DNA of 64,000 bases from Myxococcales bacterium (GTDB lineage: Bacteria > Myxococcota_A > Polyangia > Haliangiales > Haliangiaceae). Of the stretch, positions 9,051 through 18,052 are shown one piece after another (the stretch's first letter is position 1; each line of letters opens with the position of its first letter). A program made the position numbers and the translations under genes. Location of the stretch: NCBI GenBank assembly GCA_028287135.1, contig JAQBQE010000033.1, forward strand, positions 62,001 to 126,000, in the 5' to 3' direction. The notes under the pieces were generated by a model that was given only the letters and a program-made list of their open reading frames with translations, ran no database searches and was not told the origin of the DNA.

Positions 9051-10358
9051 TTAGTTCCGGACCGCGCGCTGCGCGTCGTCGACGGTGCGCGTCGCGGTGG
9101 CGTGCTGGTGGTGGACCTTGAAGTAGTGCTGGATCAGCTCGACGTTGCGCCGAACCTCGACCTCGCCGTACACCGGGTAGGTCGGCAGCAGCACCACCTG
9201 CTTGCCGGTGAGGCGCGCGTTCGGGCAATCGCGCTTCCACGGCGCGTAGCACTCGTAGTCCGCGTTGTTGCCCATGTGCTGCACGGTGATGTCGCGGTTG
9301 TGCTGCATCAGGAACCGCACCAGTGCATGACGATCCTCGACCTGGATCGCGTAGTTCAGGTAGATGTGCGAGCCATCGGTGCGCAGCGGCGGCGTGATGA
9401 TCTCGGGGATCCCGGCCAGCCCCTCGTCGTAGATCTTCGCGTAGCCAATGCGGATCGCGCTCAGCCGGTCGGCCTCGCCGAGCTGCGGGACGAGCAAGCG
9501 CGCCTGCATCGGCGTGATCCGACGCAGGTAGTGCGGCGGGATCTCGGTCTTGATCTGCGGTGCATCCTCGCCGCGCACGCGCTTGTTGAGCGCCTCGACG
9601 CCGTGCAGGTACCCGTAGCGGAACGCCCAGTACGTCGACGCCTTGAACACCGGCGGCCAGGTCAGGACGTCGCCGAGCAGACAGAAGGCGGCGCGCTTCA
9701 GCAGCAGCTCGGACTCGGTCAGCGGGAACTGGGCGAGCTCTTTGCGGAGCTCGGTGGCGAGCGCATCGTCATCGGTGACGACCGCACCGCCGTACAGGCA
9801 GTTGACGTTCTTCGCCATGCCGAAGCTGTAGATGCCGGCCTTGCCGAACGTGCCGAGGCGACGGCCACCGACGCTCGCGCTGAACGATTGCGACGTGTCC
9901 TCGAGCAGCGGGACCTTGCGATCGCGACAGACCTTGGCGACGCCCTCGATGTCACACGAAAGGCCGTGGAGGTGGGTGACCATCACCGCGGCGGTGTCGC
10001 TGTCGATCAGCTGCTCGACCTCGCGCGTGTCGATGTTGCACGTCTTGCGATCGATGTCGGCGAACACCGGCGTCGCGCCCGCGCAGATCACCATGTTGAT
10101 CACGTCATGGATCGTGTACGGCGAGAGGATCACCTTCTTCTTCGTGCGCGTCAGCGAGCGCAGCACGAGGTAGATGCCGACGCGAGCCTGCGGCATCAGC
10201 ACCGCGTGCCGGGTTCCGAGCTGCGCCGCGAGCTCGCGCTCGACCTCCATGACGTCGTCGCCCGACTCGATCCGGCGGAGCAACGCGTCCTTGGCGACGT
10301 TCACGTAGTTCGTCGACCTGCCGTAGAACCGCGAGCGTGACCGAGGTGGAGGAAACAT
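9051..10358 (-). CDS. DegT/DnrJ/EryC1/StrS family PLP aminotransferase
   Basis: 435 codons from the ATG at 10358, sharing one base with the stop of the upstream acetyltransferase (TGATG). A PLP-binding Asp is at 154 in LLEDTSQS, and the Schiff-base Lys is at 183 in SFGMAKNVNCLYGG. The family transfers an amino group, usually from glutamate, to a keto group on a nucleotide sugar. It is rather long for the family, and the region 190-260 contains an insertion with aromatic residues. With the GNAT gene next door, a product such as an N-acylated amino sugar is likely; the substrate is unknown. Confidence 0.85.
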   Translation of the reverse strand: MFPPPRSRSRFYGRSTNYVNVAKDALLRRIESGDDVMEVERELAAQLGTRHAVLMPQARVGIYLVLRSLTRTKKKVILSPYTIHDVINMVICAGATPVFADIDRKTCNIDTREVEQLIDSDTAAVMVTHLHGLSCDIEGVAKVCRDRKVPLLEDTSQSFSASVGGRRLGTFGKAGIYSFGMAKNVNCLYGGAVVTDDDALATELRKELAQFPLTESELLLKRAAFCLLGDVLTWPPVFKASTYWAFRYGYLHGVEALNKRVRGEDAPQIKTEIPPHYLRRITPMQARLLVPQLGEADRLSAIRIGYAKIYDEGLAGIPEIITPPLRTDGSHIYLNYAIQVEDRHALVRFLMQHNRDITVQHMGNNADYECYAPWKRDCPNARLTGKQVVLLPTYPVYGEVEVRRNVELIQHYFKVHHQHATATRTVDDAQRAVRN

Positions 10359-11020
10359 CAGGTGAGCCCCTTCGTCATGATCAGATAGTGGTCGCCAAAC
10401 GATCGCGACGTTCCGGTAAGGATGAAGCCTTCCCGGCGATAGAACCGGATCCCGGCATCGTTATCGTCGCGGAGCGTGTGGATGCAATAGTGGATGTGAC
10501 CTGCGTCGCGCAGCAGCTGCTCGCACGCACGCAGCAAGCCGCGGCCGAGGCCGTGACCACGGTGGGCCACGTCAGTGAACACCTGAGTGACCTCGGGCAC
10601 GATCTTGTCGGCGCCGGAGCTCTGGAGAAAGGGTGGCTCGGCGGCGACCGCTTCACGCAGGCGAGAGACCAGACGCTCGCGAAGATCCCCGCTCTGGATC
10701 GCGCGACTCGCGAGATCGCGGGCGAGCCTCCCGGGGGCACGCAGCGCAAATCGGCGGAGCACCGTGTGCGGCGACAGGCTGAGCACGCAGGCGGCCGCGA
10801 TCCCAGGAGGTGCGTCGACGCCTGCCGACGCGATCAGCACGTGCTCGAGCGACGAGCTCGTGACCATCTCGTAGTACCGCACCAGGCCCTCGCGACCGAG
10901 CTCGGTCAGGATCGACGCGGGCAAGCACGCGGCGTGGAGCTGGGCGAGGCGTGGCGCATCGCCGACGGCGGCCGGGGTGATCGCCGGCGCGTGGGTGTCG
11001 TGGACAGGATCTGCACTCAT
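10358..11020 (-). CDS. GNAT family N-acetyltransferase
   Basis: 220 codons from the ATG at 11020. That ATG overlaps the TGA of the GMC gene (ATGA) and gives a standard GNAT N-terminus (ITPAAVGDAPRLAQLHAACL). The acetyl-CoA pyrophosphate loop is RGHGLGRGLL near residue 170, followed by the usual FYRREGF strand near the C-terminus. Its place between a sugar aminotransferase and a GMC oxidoreductase suggests that it acylates the amino group installed by the aminotransferase, but a small-molecule or protein substrate cannot be excluded. Confidence 0.82.
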   Translation of the reverse strand: MSADPVHDTHAPAITPAAVGDAPRLAQLHAACLPASILTELGREGLVRYYEMVTSSSLEHVLIASAGVDAPPGIAAACVLSLSPHTVLRRFALRAPGRLARDLASRAIQSGDLRERLVSRLREAVAAEPPFLQSSGADKIVPEVTQVFTDVAHRGHGLGRGLLRACEQLLRDAGHIHYCIHTLRDDNDAGIRFYRREGFILTGTSRSFGDHYLIMTKGLT

Positions 11021-12639
11021 GCTCGTAACGTGCTCCGCACATGGCAGCCGATCCGATCGGCGTTCGCCATCATCGTGAAGGTCAGCCCCTTGGACGGCAG
11101 GCTCGGAAACACCGAGCCGTCGGCCACGTAGATCGCGCGCGTGCGATGGAGGCGGCCGTGCTTGTCGGTGGTCAGCTCCTCGTCCTTGGCCGACATCGGC
11201 AGCGTGCCCGCGTAATGGACGCTCGCTGCGTGACCGGGGCGCATCGTCTTCAGCTTGAGGCAGCGCAGGCGGCGCAGGCCGCGCGCGATGTCGGCCTCGA
11301 TCGCGTCGATCTGGGCCTGCTCGCGCACCGACAGATCGTACGAGACGGCGAGCCGATCCTCGCCGACGTCGCTGGCGACCAGCGAGCAGTGCTTGTCCGC
11401 GGTCGGATGATCCTGGTGCTGGAGGATCAGCACGCCGAAGCTCGGCGCGAGGTGCCGCATGATCGTCAGGCTCTCGCGGAACGGCAGCGGGTTGTCCTTC
11501 ATCAGGCGGAACAGCAGCAGCGAGCGATACGAGTAGAAGTGGCCGACCGTGAACGGCCGCAGGTGCCCTTCGGGTGCATGCACGAGGCAGAACTGCGCCA
11601 TGCTGTGCCGCTCGTCGCGGACCGGCTGCCCGAGCGTGTTGAGATCGAGCAGCGCCGCGTACGAGTGCGGGTTGCACACGATCGGAACCCGGCGATCGAA
11701 CAGCCCGAGCGACCGCAGCACGATCCGCGTGGTGCCGAGCGTGCCGGCGGCGAGCACGAGCGTGCGCGCGCGATGCTGCTCGGTTCCGCCTCCGTCGACG
11801 TTGGCCGCGTGCACGACGACGTCGCCATCCGCGCGCTCCTCGAACGTGCGGACGAGCCGGCGCGACACGATCGAGAAGTTCGGGAACGCGCGCAGCTCGT
11901 CGAGCGTCCACCGCGGGCGGTACACGCTCTTGCCCGCATCGCTCCAGAAGTCCATGTCGCGGTAGCGGTTCGCCTCGCGGCCACGGTGCGGGCGGCTGAG
12001 CATCGCGATCCGCGGATGACCGAGGAACAACCCGGTGCGGTTGAGCGAGCCACGGTGCGTCGCATAGCGGCGGAGGATCGCCTCGGCGTTGCTGTCGATC
12101 TCGACCGCGGGCTGCATCGCGAACTGCGCGCCGAGGAACGGCATCAGATCATCGCGCGCCCCCGAGACGCCGATCCGATCGGCGACGACCTCGTAGTGCG
12201 GCTGCAGATCCTCGAGGCTGATCGGAAAGCCGGCGAGGTCGGCCTTCGAGAACGGCGGGCTGCCCGCGCCCCACGCACCGCCGAGCCCACCCTCGGCGAG
12301 GCTCTGCAGCGGGAAGAACGACTGCGAGGCGATCGGCTGCAGGCGCTCGGTGTCCTTGCACACGTACTGCCGCGGCGGGGTGAGCTGCGCGCCGGCGCCG
12401 GTGTGACCGAACCCGATGCCCTCGAACTCGTCGCCGAGCAGGTACCGGTACTGCTGCGCATCGGTGCGGCGCAGCTCCGAGAACCCGGCGTCGGGGATCA
12501 GCTTCTCGTACGTCGTGTCGCGGTTACCGACGTCGAGCATGCGGACCGTGAACCCGGCCTCGACGAGCGGGTACGCCGCGTTGACCGCGCTCGGCCCCGA
12601 GCCGACGACGATGACATCGACCTGCGCGTCGGCGGTCAT
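11017..12639 (-). CDS. GMC family FAD-dependent oxidoreductase
   Basis: 540 codons from the ATG at 12639, overlapping the upstream stop (ATGA). The N-terminal Rossmann motif VIVVGSGPSAVNAAYPL is at about residues 9-25. LVLAAGTLGTTRIVL in the middle and a C-terminal block with VHYAGTLPM and YVADGSVFPSLPSKG match the GMC fold, although the usual GTCRMG is altered to GTLPM. Enzymes of this kind oxidise alcohol groups, sometimes on sugars, and myxobacteria have many uncharacterised members. With a small partner encoded directly upstream, it may be a two-subunit dehydrogenase acting on the operon's sugar. Confidence 0.8.
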   Translation of the reverse strand: MTADAQVDVIVVGSGPSAVNAAYPLVEAGFTVRMLDVGNRDTTYEKLIPDAGFSELRRTDAQQYRYLLGDEFEGIGFGHTGAGAQLTPPRQYVCKDTERLQPIASQSFFPLQSLAEGGLGGAWGAGSPPFSKADLAGFPISLEDLQPHYEVVADRIGVSGARDDLMPFLGAQFAMQPAVEIDSNAEAILRRYATHRGSLNRTGLFLGHPRIAMLSRPHRGREANRYRDMDFWSDAGKSVYRPRWTLDELRAFPNFSIVSRRLVRTFEERADGDVVVHAANVDGGGTEQHRARTLVLAAGTLGTTRIVLRSLGLFDRRVPIVCNPHSYAALLDLNTLGQPVRDERHSMAQFCLVHAPEGHLRPFTVGHFYSYRSLLLFRLMKDNPLPFRESLTIMRHLAPSFGVLILQHQDHPTADKHCSLVASDVGEDRLAVSYDLSVREQAQIDAIEADIARGLRRLRCLKLKTMRPGHAASVHYAGTLPMSAKDEELTTDKHGRLHRTRAIYVADGSVFPSLPSKGLTFTMMANADRIGCHVRSTLRA

Positions 12640-13100
12640 CGCGTACCCCGGGTGACCACCGCGGCGAGCGCAGTACCGGTCACGAGCTTGAGCGCGGCGA
12701 CCGCACCGGCGCGACCGAGCCGCCATGCCAGGAGCGGCAGCCCGACGCCGTCGACCTGCGAGGTCTGGTCGACGAAGTCCGGCGTCGCCTCGAGGATCGC
12801 CATCATCACGACGAGCTTCTGGCGCAGCAGCGGCGCGCCGTGGGCGAACGCGGTGCCGGCATCGAGCAGGGCGAGCGTCCACGGGTGCGCGTGCAGGAAC
12901 GCGAGGATCGCGGCGTCACCGGCGGTCGGGGGCCCGGCGAACAGCCGTGCGTTGGCCTGCACGTAGCGCTCGACCAGCGCGGCCTCCGGGATTGCATCGA
13001 CCAGGTAGCGCGCGAACCACACCGCCTCGTGGCGGAGCAGCGCCGCATCCTCGTGCGGGGCCGCAGCGGCAATGGTTCGGGGACGGCTGGTAGCGACCAT
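12636..13100 (-). CDS. Small protein encoded before the GMC oxidoreductase, unknown
   Basis: 154 codons from the ATG at 13100. Its TGA overlaps the start of the GMC oxidoreductase gene. It is Ala/Leu-rich and helical-looking, with DAALLRHEAVWFARYLVD near residue 18 and a hydrophobic C-terminal stretch (ALKLVTGTALAAVV) that could be a membrane anchor. It is not recognised. Size and position recall the small partner subunits of some membrane-bound GMC dehydrogenases, but no sequence signature supports this. It is the first gene of the operon, and the promoter should lie in 13101-13259. Confidence 0.6.
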   Translation of the reverse strand: MVATSRPRTIAAAAPHEDAALLRHEAVWFARYLVDAIPEAALVERYVQANARLFAGPPTAGDAAILAFLHAHPWTLALLDAGTAFAHGAPLLRQKLVVMMAILEATPDFVDQTSQVDGVGLPLLAWRLGRAGAVAALKLVTGTALAAVVTRGTR

Positions 13101-13259
13101 GGGCAGCGGGGAGAGAAGGCCAGCGCAGGGTAGCCCAAGCCGCCCGGGAGAGCAGCAAGCGGACGCCGTGACCCGAGGTCGATCACGCCCGCTGGCAGGC
13201 CGCTGGCCGCAGTGCCAGGGACGTGGCCGGCGGTTGCCAAGGTGTGCTATTCGGCCGTC

Positions 13260-14651
13260 GTGGTGAGACCTCTGGCCCGGCGCATCGGGCGCCGCCTGGC
13301 GTCGCTTCCACCGTGGTCGATCCTGCTCGCGGGCTGGCTCTACCTGATCGTCTACGCGTTCCCGGGGATCATGACCCAGGACTCGTTCGATCACCTGCGC
13401 GAGGCGCGCGACCGGCTGTACAGCGACGGCCACCCGCCCGCCATCAACCTGCTGTGGAAGATCTGCGACTACATCGTCGCCGGTCCGTTCCTGATGCTCG
13501 TGATCCAGAGCTCGTGCATCCTCGCCGGGCTCTACCTCGTGATGCGGCGGCTGTTCGACCCGCGGCCCGCCGCCTGGATCGCGACCGCGGTGTTCGTGTT
13601 CCCCCCGGTCATGGTCCCGTTCGCGGTGATCTGGAAGGACCCGCTGATGGCGGGCTTCCTGATGCTCGGCTTCGTCGCGCTGCTCTCGCCGCGCCGCGGG
13701 ATCCGGATCCTCGGCCTCGTCAGCATGTTCTGCGCGACCTCGGTTCGCTACAACGCGATCGCCGCGACGCTGCCGCTCGTGGTCCTGCTGTTCGAGTGGC
13801 AGCCGGGCCTGCACTGGCTCAAGCGCTACGCGATCGCGGCCATCGCCTGGGTCGTGGTCACGCTCAGCGCATTCCAGCTGAACGCGCGGCTCGCCGATCA
13901 CAAGCTCGAGCTATGGAGCTCGATCGCGGTGTTCGACATCGTCGGCACGCTGGCGTTCGTCGACGAGGACATCCCCGACCCCGAGCTCGAGAAGCTGTTC
14001 GAGGGCACCGACCTGCTCGTCCACACCAACATCCACGGCGTGGCCCGCTATCTCTACACACCGAAGGACTTCCTGCCGGTCACGAACCACCCGACCCGCA
14101 CGATGTGGAGCCTGCCGATCAACGGCTACACGCCCCCGCCCGAGCCGCAGCTGAAGGCGATCGCGCGCGCGTGGAAGCAGACGCTGTCGAGCTATCCGGT
14201 CGCGTATGCCAAGCACCGGATCTCGGTGATGGCCGAGGTCGTCGGGCTCGGCGAGGTCCGCGCGAGCGGTGCGATCGCCAAGCGAGACTTCCGGTGGCCC
14301 GAACAGGCGCACCAGATGGGTCTCGGTACGGGCTGGTCGAGGACGCAGCGCGCGCTGACCCGCGCCTACGTGTTCATCGTGCGCCACACGCCGATCTTCA
14401 CGGTGTGGATGTACATCGTCGTGGCGTTGCTGCTGCTGCCGCTCGCGCTGCGCCAGCGCGATGTCCTGGCCCTGCTGCTCAGCGGTCTCGGGCTCGAGAC
14501 CACGCTGCTGCTGCTCGCCCCCTCCCCCGACTATCGCTATTCGCACTGGCTGGTGATCTGCACGATCACCTCCGCCATCATCCTCGGCGTACGCCGGTAT
14601 CGCGCGAGCAAATCCGTTAGAGTCGCGAGCAAACATGACCGTGTCGGCTGA
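13260..14651 (+). CDS. Polytopic membrane protein, probable GT-C-like enzyme
   Basis: 463 codons if the GTG at 13260 is used. GTG at 13263 or the earlier GTG at 13212 are alternatives; the later starts begin just before basic residues and the first membrane helix. About ten hydrophobic segments are present. The first outside loop reads IMTQDSFDHL followed by SDGHPPAINLLW. This acidic plus HPP pattern is common in lipid-linked-sugar transferases and related membrane proteins. It overlaps the following GT2 gene by 17 bp, the same pairing of glycosyltransferase and membrane protein seen at 905-3231. Substrate and acceptor are unknown. Confidence 0.68.
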   Translation: MVRPLARRIGRRLASLPPWSILLAGWLYLIVYAFPGIMTQDSFDHLREARDRLYSDGHPPAINLLWKICDYIVAGPFLMLVIQSSCILAGLYLVMRRLFDPRPAAWIATAVFVFPPVMVPFAVIWKDPLMAGFLMLGFVALLSPRRGIRILGLVSMFCATSVRYNAIAATLPLVVLLFEWQPGLHWLKRYAIAAIAWVVVTLSAFQLNARLADHKLELWSSIAVFDIVGTLAFVDEDIPDPELEKLFEGTDLLVHTNIHGVARYLYTPKDFLPVTNHPTRTMWSLPINGYTPPPEPQLKAIARAWKQTLSSYPVAYAKHRISVMAEVVGLGEVRASGAIAKRDFRWPEQAHQMGLGTGWSRTQRALTRAYVFIVRHTPIFTVWMYIVVALLLLPLALRQRDVLALLLSGLGLETTLLLLAPSPDYRYSHWLVICTITSAIILGVRRYRASKSVRVASKHDRVG

Positions 14652-15585
14652 CCTCACGATCGCTGTCCTCGTGCCGTGCTTCAACGAGGCGGCTGCGATC
14701 GGAAAAGTCGTCGCCGACTTCAAGGCCGCGCTGCCGTCGGCGACGGTCTACGTCTACGACAACAACTCGACCGACAACACGGTCGAGGTCGCGACCGCCG
14801 CCGGGGCCGAGGTCCGCCGCGAGACTCGCCGCGGCAAGGGCAACGTCGTGCGCCGGATGTTCCAGGACATCGAGGCCGACATCTACGTGATGGTCGACGG
14901 CGACGACACGTACCAGGCAGGCGTCGCGCAGAAGCTCGTCGACAAGCTGGTCGAGGACAACCTCGACATGGTCGTGGGCCGCCGGGTCGAGACCCACCAG
15001 GCCGCGTACCGCGCCGGTCATCGCCTCGGCAACGCCGTGCTGACCGGCCTCGTGCGCTGGCTGTTCGGCGCGCAGATCGTCGACATGCTCTCGGGCTACC
15101 GCGTGTTCTCGCGCCGGTTCGTGAAGAGCTTCCCGTCGTTCTCGCGCGAGTTCGAGATCGAGACCGAGCTCACCGTCCACGCGATGCAGATGCGGATGCC
15201 GGTCGCCGAGGTCGACACCGACTACAAGGAGCGTCCGCCCGGCTCGACGAGCAAGCTGCGCACGTTCCGCGACGGCTGGCGGATCCTGCTGACGATCACG
15301 AACCTCATGCGCAACGAGCGACCGCTGCTGTTCTTCTCGCTCGTCGGCCTGCTGATCGCGATCATCGCGGTGATCCTCGGCGTGCCGGTGTTCCTCGAGT
15401 TCCTCGACACCCACCTCGTGCGCCGGTTCCCGACGGCGATCCTGTGCACCGGGCTCGTCGTGATCTCGTTTTTGTGCGTCGCGACCGGGTTGATCCTCGA
15501 CCTCGTCTCGCACGTGCGGCGCGAGTCCAAGCGCCTCGCGTATCTGTCGTACCCGGCGCCGCGACCCACGCCGCCGCGGCGCTGA
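14635..15585 (+). CDS. GT2 family glycosyltransferase with C-terminal membrane helices
   Basis: 316 codons from the ATG at 14635, inside the end of the preceding gene. The GT-A domain has LVPCFNEAAAIGKVV near residue 12, YDNNSTDNT near 39 and metal-binding DGDDTY near 87. Two hydrophobic segments follow at about 235-300. The NNSTD and GDDTY forms are typical of DPM-synthase-like enzymes that make polyprenyl-phosphate sugars. With the overlapping membrane protein it forms a likely donor-making and transfer pair for modifying a surface glycan. Confidence 0.87.
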   Translation: MTVSADLTIAVLVPCFNEAAAIGKVVADFKAALPSATVYVYDNNSTDNTVEVATAAGAEVRRETRRGKGNVVRRMFQDIEADIYVMVDGDDTYQAGVAQKLVDKLVEDNLDMVVGRRVETHQAAYRAGHRLGNAVLTGLVRWLFGAQIVDMLSGYRVFSRRFVKSFPSFSREFEIETELTVHAMQMRMPVAEVDTDYKERPPGSTSKLRTFRDGWRILLTITNLMRNERPLLFFSLVGLLIAIIAVILGVPVFLEFLDTHLVRRFPTAILCTGLVVISFLCVATGLILDLVSHVRRESKRLAYLSYPAPRPTPPRR

Positions 15586-15594
15586 GCTTGGTCG

Positions 15595-15942
15595 TCAGGT
15601 CGTCGGTGGCTCTGGCCGCTGCCGATCCATGTCGGCACGCAGGATCGCCATCTCGCGGGTCAGGTCGGTGAGCTGGCGCTGCAGCTCGACGAACTTCGTG
15701 TAGTAGTGCACGAGCGTGAACAGCGCCGCGACCTCGAAGATGTACGTGATGAGGTCAACGCCACGGCCGACCCCGACGTAGTTCGCGATGTCATCGGTCT
15801 GCTCCGGGAACAGCACCGCCCAGGCGCCGGCCGCGAGCAACCCGAACACGATCACGATGTGGATCGGGAGCTTGTTGCGCCGCAGGAACACGAGCCAGCC
15901 GATCGCGGCGAGCCCTGCGAGCATGAGGACGCGGATGATCAT
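15595..15942 (-). CDS. DUF2304 family membrane protein
   Basis: 115 codons from the ATG at 15942, overlapping the stop of the GT2 gene upstream (ATGA). Three hydrophobic helices are followed by a short coiled-coil-like tail (LQRQLTDLTREM). The block LFPEQTDDIANYVGVGRGVD near residue 44 is the conserved core of DUF2304. The family is often encoded beside a GT2 glycosyltransferase, as here, and is thought to help it at the membrane. It is convergent with the GT2 gene ending at 15585. Confidence 0.85.
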   Translation of the reverse strand: MIIRVLMLAGLAAIGWLVFLRRNKLPIHIVIVFGLLAAGAWAVLFPEQTDDIANYVGVGRGVDLITYIFEVAALFTLVHYYTKFVELQRQLTDLTREMAILRADMDRQRPEPPTT

Positions 15943-16616
15943 GAGGGCCGGAAAAAGTAATCGAACAGGATGCGGATCGCCTGGAACCCGCCCTGCCCTT
16001 TTTGCTTCGAATGATCGGTGTACTTGATCGTCACCGGCACCTCGACGACCCGCAGGCCGCTCTTCTGGATCTTGCGCAGCAGCTCCGAGGCGTGCGCCAT
16101 CCGATCCTGGGTGATCCGCAGCTTCGGCGCCGCGGATACGCGGAACGCGCGCAGCCCGCAGTGCGCATCGGTGAGCGCGAGACCGCTGAGCTTGTTCGAG
16201 ACCAGCGTCGCGGTCCGCAGCAGGGCCTTGCGCCGCTTGCCGACCCCGATGGCATCCTTGCCGAGGAACCGCGAGCCGAGCGCGATGTCGGCGTGGACGA
16301 GGGCGGCGATCAGATCCGGGACGTCCTCGAGCGAGTGCTGGCCGTCGGCGTCGTAGGTCACGATGTAGCGCGCGCCGCGGCGTACCGCGTAGTCGATGCC
16401 GGTCTGCAGCGCCGCGCCCTGACCGAGGTTGATCGCGTGACGGAGCACGCTGACGCCGGCGACCCGGGCATGTGCCGCGGTGTCATCGCGCGAGCCGTCA
16501 TCGACCACGACGACCGAGTAGCCCGCGGCCGCGACCTCCCCCACGACGCCGCGGATGACCTTGCCCTCGTTGAAGGCAGCGATCACCACGTACGTGTCAG
16601 CGTTCGCGCCTGCCAC
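15939..16616 (-). CDS. GT2 family glycosyltransferase, soluble DPM1-like
   Basis: 225 codons from the GTG at 16616. Longer in-frame starts would add a low-complexity N-terminus that does not match the family. Motifs are VIAAFNEGKVIRGVV near residue 10, VDDGSRDDT near 37 and DADGQHS near 87; the C-terminus lacks membrane helices, like eukaryotic DPM1. The neighbouring DUF2304 protein may supply the membrane part. It probably transfers a sugar to polyprenyl phosphate. It is divergent from the GT9 gene at 16811 across about 194 bp, which should contain promoters for both directions. Confidence 0.86.
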   Translation of the reverse strand: MAGANADTYVVIAAFNEGKVIRGVVGEVAAAGYSVVVVDDGSRDDTAAHARVAGVSVLRHAINLGQGAALQTGIDYAVRRGARYIVTYDADGQHSLEDVPDLIAALVHADIALGSRFLGKDAIGVGKRRKALLRTATLVSNKLSGLALTDAHCGLRAFRVSAAPKLRITQDRMAHASELLRKIQKSGLRVVEVPVTIKYTDHSKQKGQGGFQAIRILFDYFFRPS

Positions 16617-16810
16617 GGTGCTCTTATAGTCATGGCCCGGGAGGGCCCGCAAGGAACGCGAAGTTCTCCGAGTCACGCGCCCGGATCGCGACACGCGTGT
16701 CGTGGTCAAAACCTCGGGATTGCCCAATCGTGCCGCGAGGATCACTCCATCCGGCCCACCCCCTGCTGCTTGCTTGACCCTGCGTCGAGCCCCGTGGCAT
16801 TCAGGGACCC

Positions 16811-18052
16811 ATGAACGTCGAGCTGATGCGTCGCCTCGACCGGGTGCTGGGGGACGCGGCCTGCAGCGCGCTCGCGACCGCACACCGGTTGCGCAAGCCG
16901 TTCGTCACCACCCGACCGATCAAGAAGATCGTGGTGATGAAGTTCTTCGGCATGGGTTCGATCATCGTGGCGAGCCGCAGCCTGGCGGCGCTCCGGGACC
17001 GGTTCCCTGACGCCGAGATCCACTTCGTCACGTTCAAGTCGAACAAGGCGATCCTCGACATCCTCGACATGACCGATGCGAACCACTTCGTGGATCCGTC
17101 GACCCCGCAGGACTTCATCAAGACCACGCTCGGTGTCGCGCGCGCGCTGCGCAAGGCGAAGTGCGACCTCGTGCTCGACCTCGAGTTCTTCGCGAAGTTC
17201 CCGCTCGTGCTCGGCAGCCTCGCCGGCATCCCGCAGAAGGCCGGCTTCTACCTGACCTCCGAGAGCTGGCGCCAGGAGCTGCTCGACTTCACCGGCTTCT
17301 ACAACGCGTACTCGCACACCAGCGATATCTTTCTGTCGCTCGTCTATCTGGTCGCCACCAACGACCACTACTACACGGGCTTCAACGAGTTCGCGGCGAA
17401 GTACAAGTACCCGCGGATCGACCCGAGCGCGATCGAGCGCGCGGCGCTTCGTAGCAAGCTCGCCGGCCTCGGCATCAAGGCGACCGACCCGCTCTACGTG
17501 ATCAACGCCAACACGTCGCCGGATATCGCGCCCGAGGCCCGCAAGTGGCCCAAGGAGCGCTACGCCCAGGTCGCCGACGAGCTCGTCGCCAGCAACCCGA
17601 ATGCGCGCGTGCTGTTCATCGGTGCGCCGAACGAGCGCGCGTACGTCGAGAGCGTCGCGGATCTCGCGAAGACCCCGCGCAAGCACGTCGTCGCCGGTGA
17701 CCTCACGCTGCGCGAGCTGCTCGTGCTGTTCGCCGAGTGCAAGCTTCTCATCTCCAACGACTCGGGCCCCATGCACCTCGCGTGTCTCGTCGATGCACCG
17801 ATCGTCGGACTGTTCTTCGCCGACACCCCGGTGCTGTTCGCGCCGCTCGGCTCGCGCGTCCGTTCGGTCGCTCCCAGCCTGTACTCGATCCCGCTGTACA
17901 GCGTGTTCAACGGCAAGGATGTCGCCGTCGGCAAGCCCATGAGCGAGATCGGAAACGTCGCCGCCTGCACCGTCCAGGTCGAGGACGTGATGCGCGCCGC
18001 GCGCGAGCTGATCGCGATCCGTCCCGTGGCCCTCAGCGAAGTGCGCTCGTGA
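16811..18052 (+). CDS. GT9 family glycosyltransferase (heptosyltransferase-like)
   Basis: 413 codons from the ATG at 16811. The GT-B fold of ADP-heptose:LPS heptosyltransferases is visible: KKIVVMKFFGMGSIIVASRS near residue 38, a conserved Lys/Trp region NTSPDIAPEARKWP near 235, and the nucleotide-binding ISNDSGPMHLA near 315. It would transfer heptose to lipid A-core or a related acceptor in the cytoplasm. It is the first gene of the heptose operon and overlaps the GmhA-HldE fusion by GTGA, tying it to ADP-heptose supply. Whether the sugar is heptose is inferred from family and neighbours. Confidence 0.87.
   Translation: MNVELMRRLDRVLGDAACSALATAHRLRKPFVTTRPIKKIVVMKFFGMGSIIVASRSLAALRDRFPDAEIHFVTFKSNKAILDILDMTDANHFVDPSTPQDFIKTTLGVARALRKAKCDLVLDLEFFAKFPLVLGSLAGIPQKAGFYLTSESWRQELLDFTGFYNAYSHTSDIFLSLVYLVATNDHYYTGFNEFAAKYKYPRIDPSAIERAALRSKLAGLGIKATDPLYVINANTSPDIAPEARKWPKERYAQVADELVASNPNARVLFIGAPNERAYVESVADLAKTPRKHVVAGDLTLRELLVLFAECKLLISNDSGPMHLACLVDAPIVGLFFADTPVLFAPLGSRVRSVAPSLYSIPLYSVFNGKDVAVGKPMSEIGNVAACTVQVEDVMRAARELIAIRPVALSEVRS

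Noticed and set aside
7545-10340. A 931-codon open frame on the plus strand
   Set aside because: It is antisense to two well-supported genes (amidotransferase and aminotransferase), is rich in Arg/Asp/Val as expected for a shadow frame in high-GC DNA, and has no recognisable motif.
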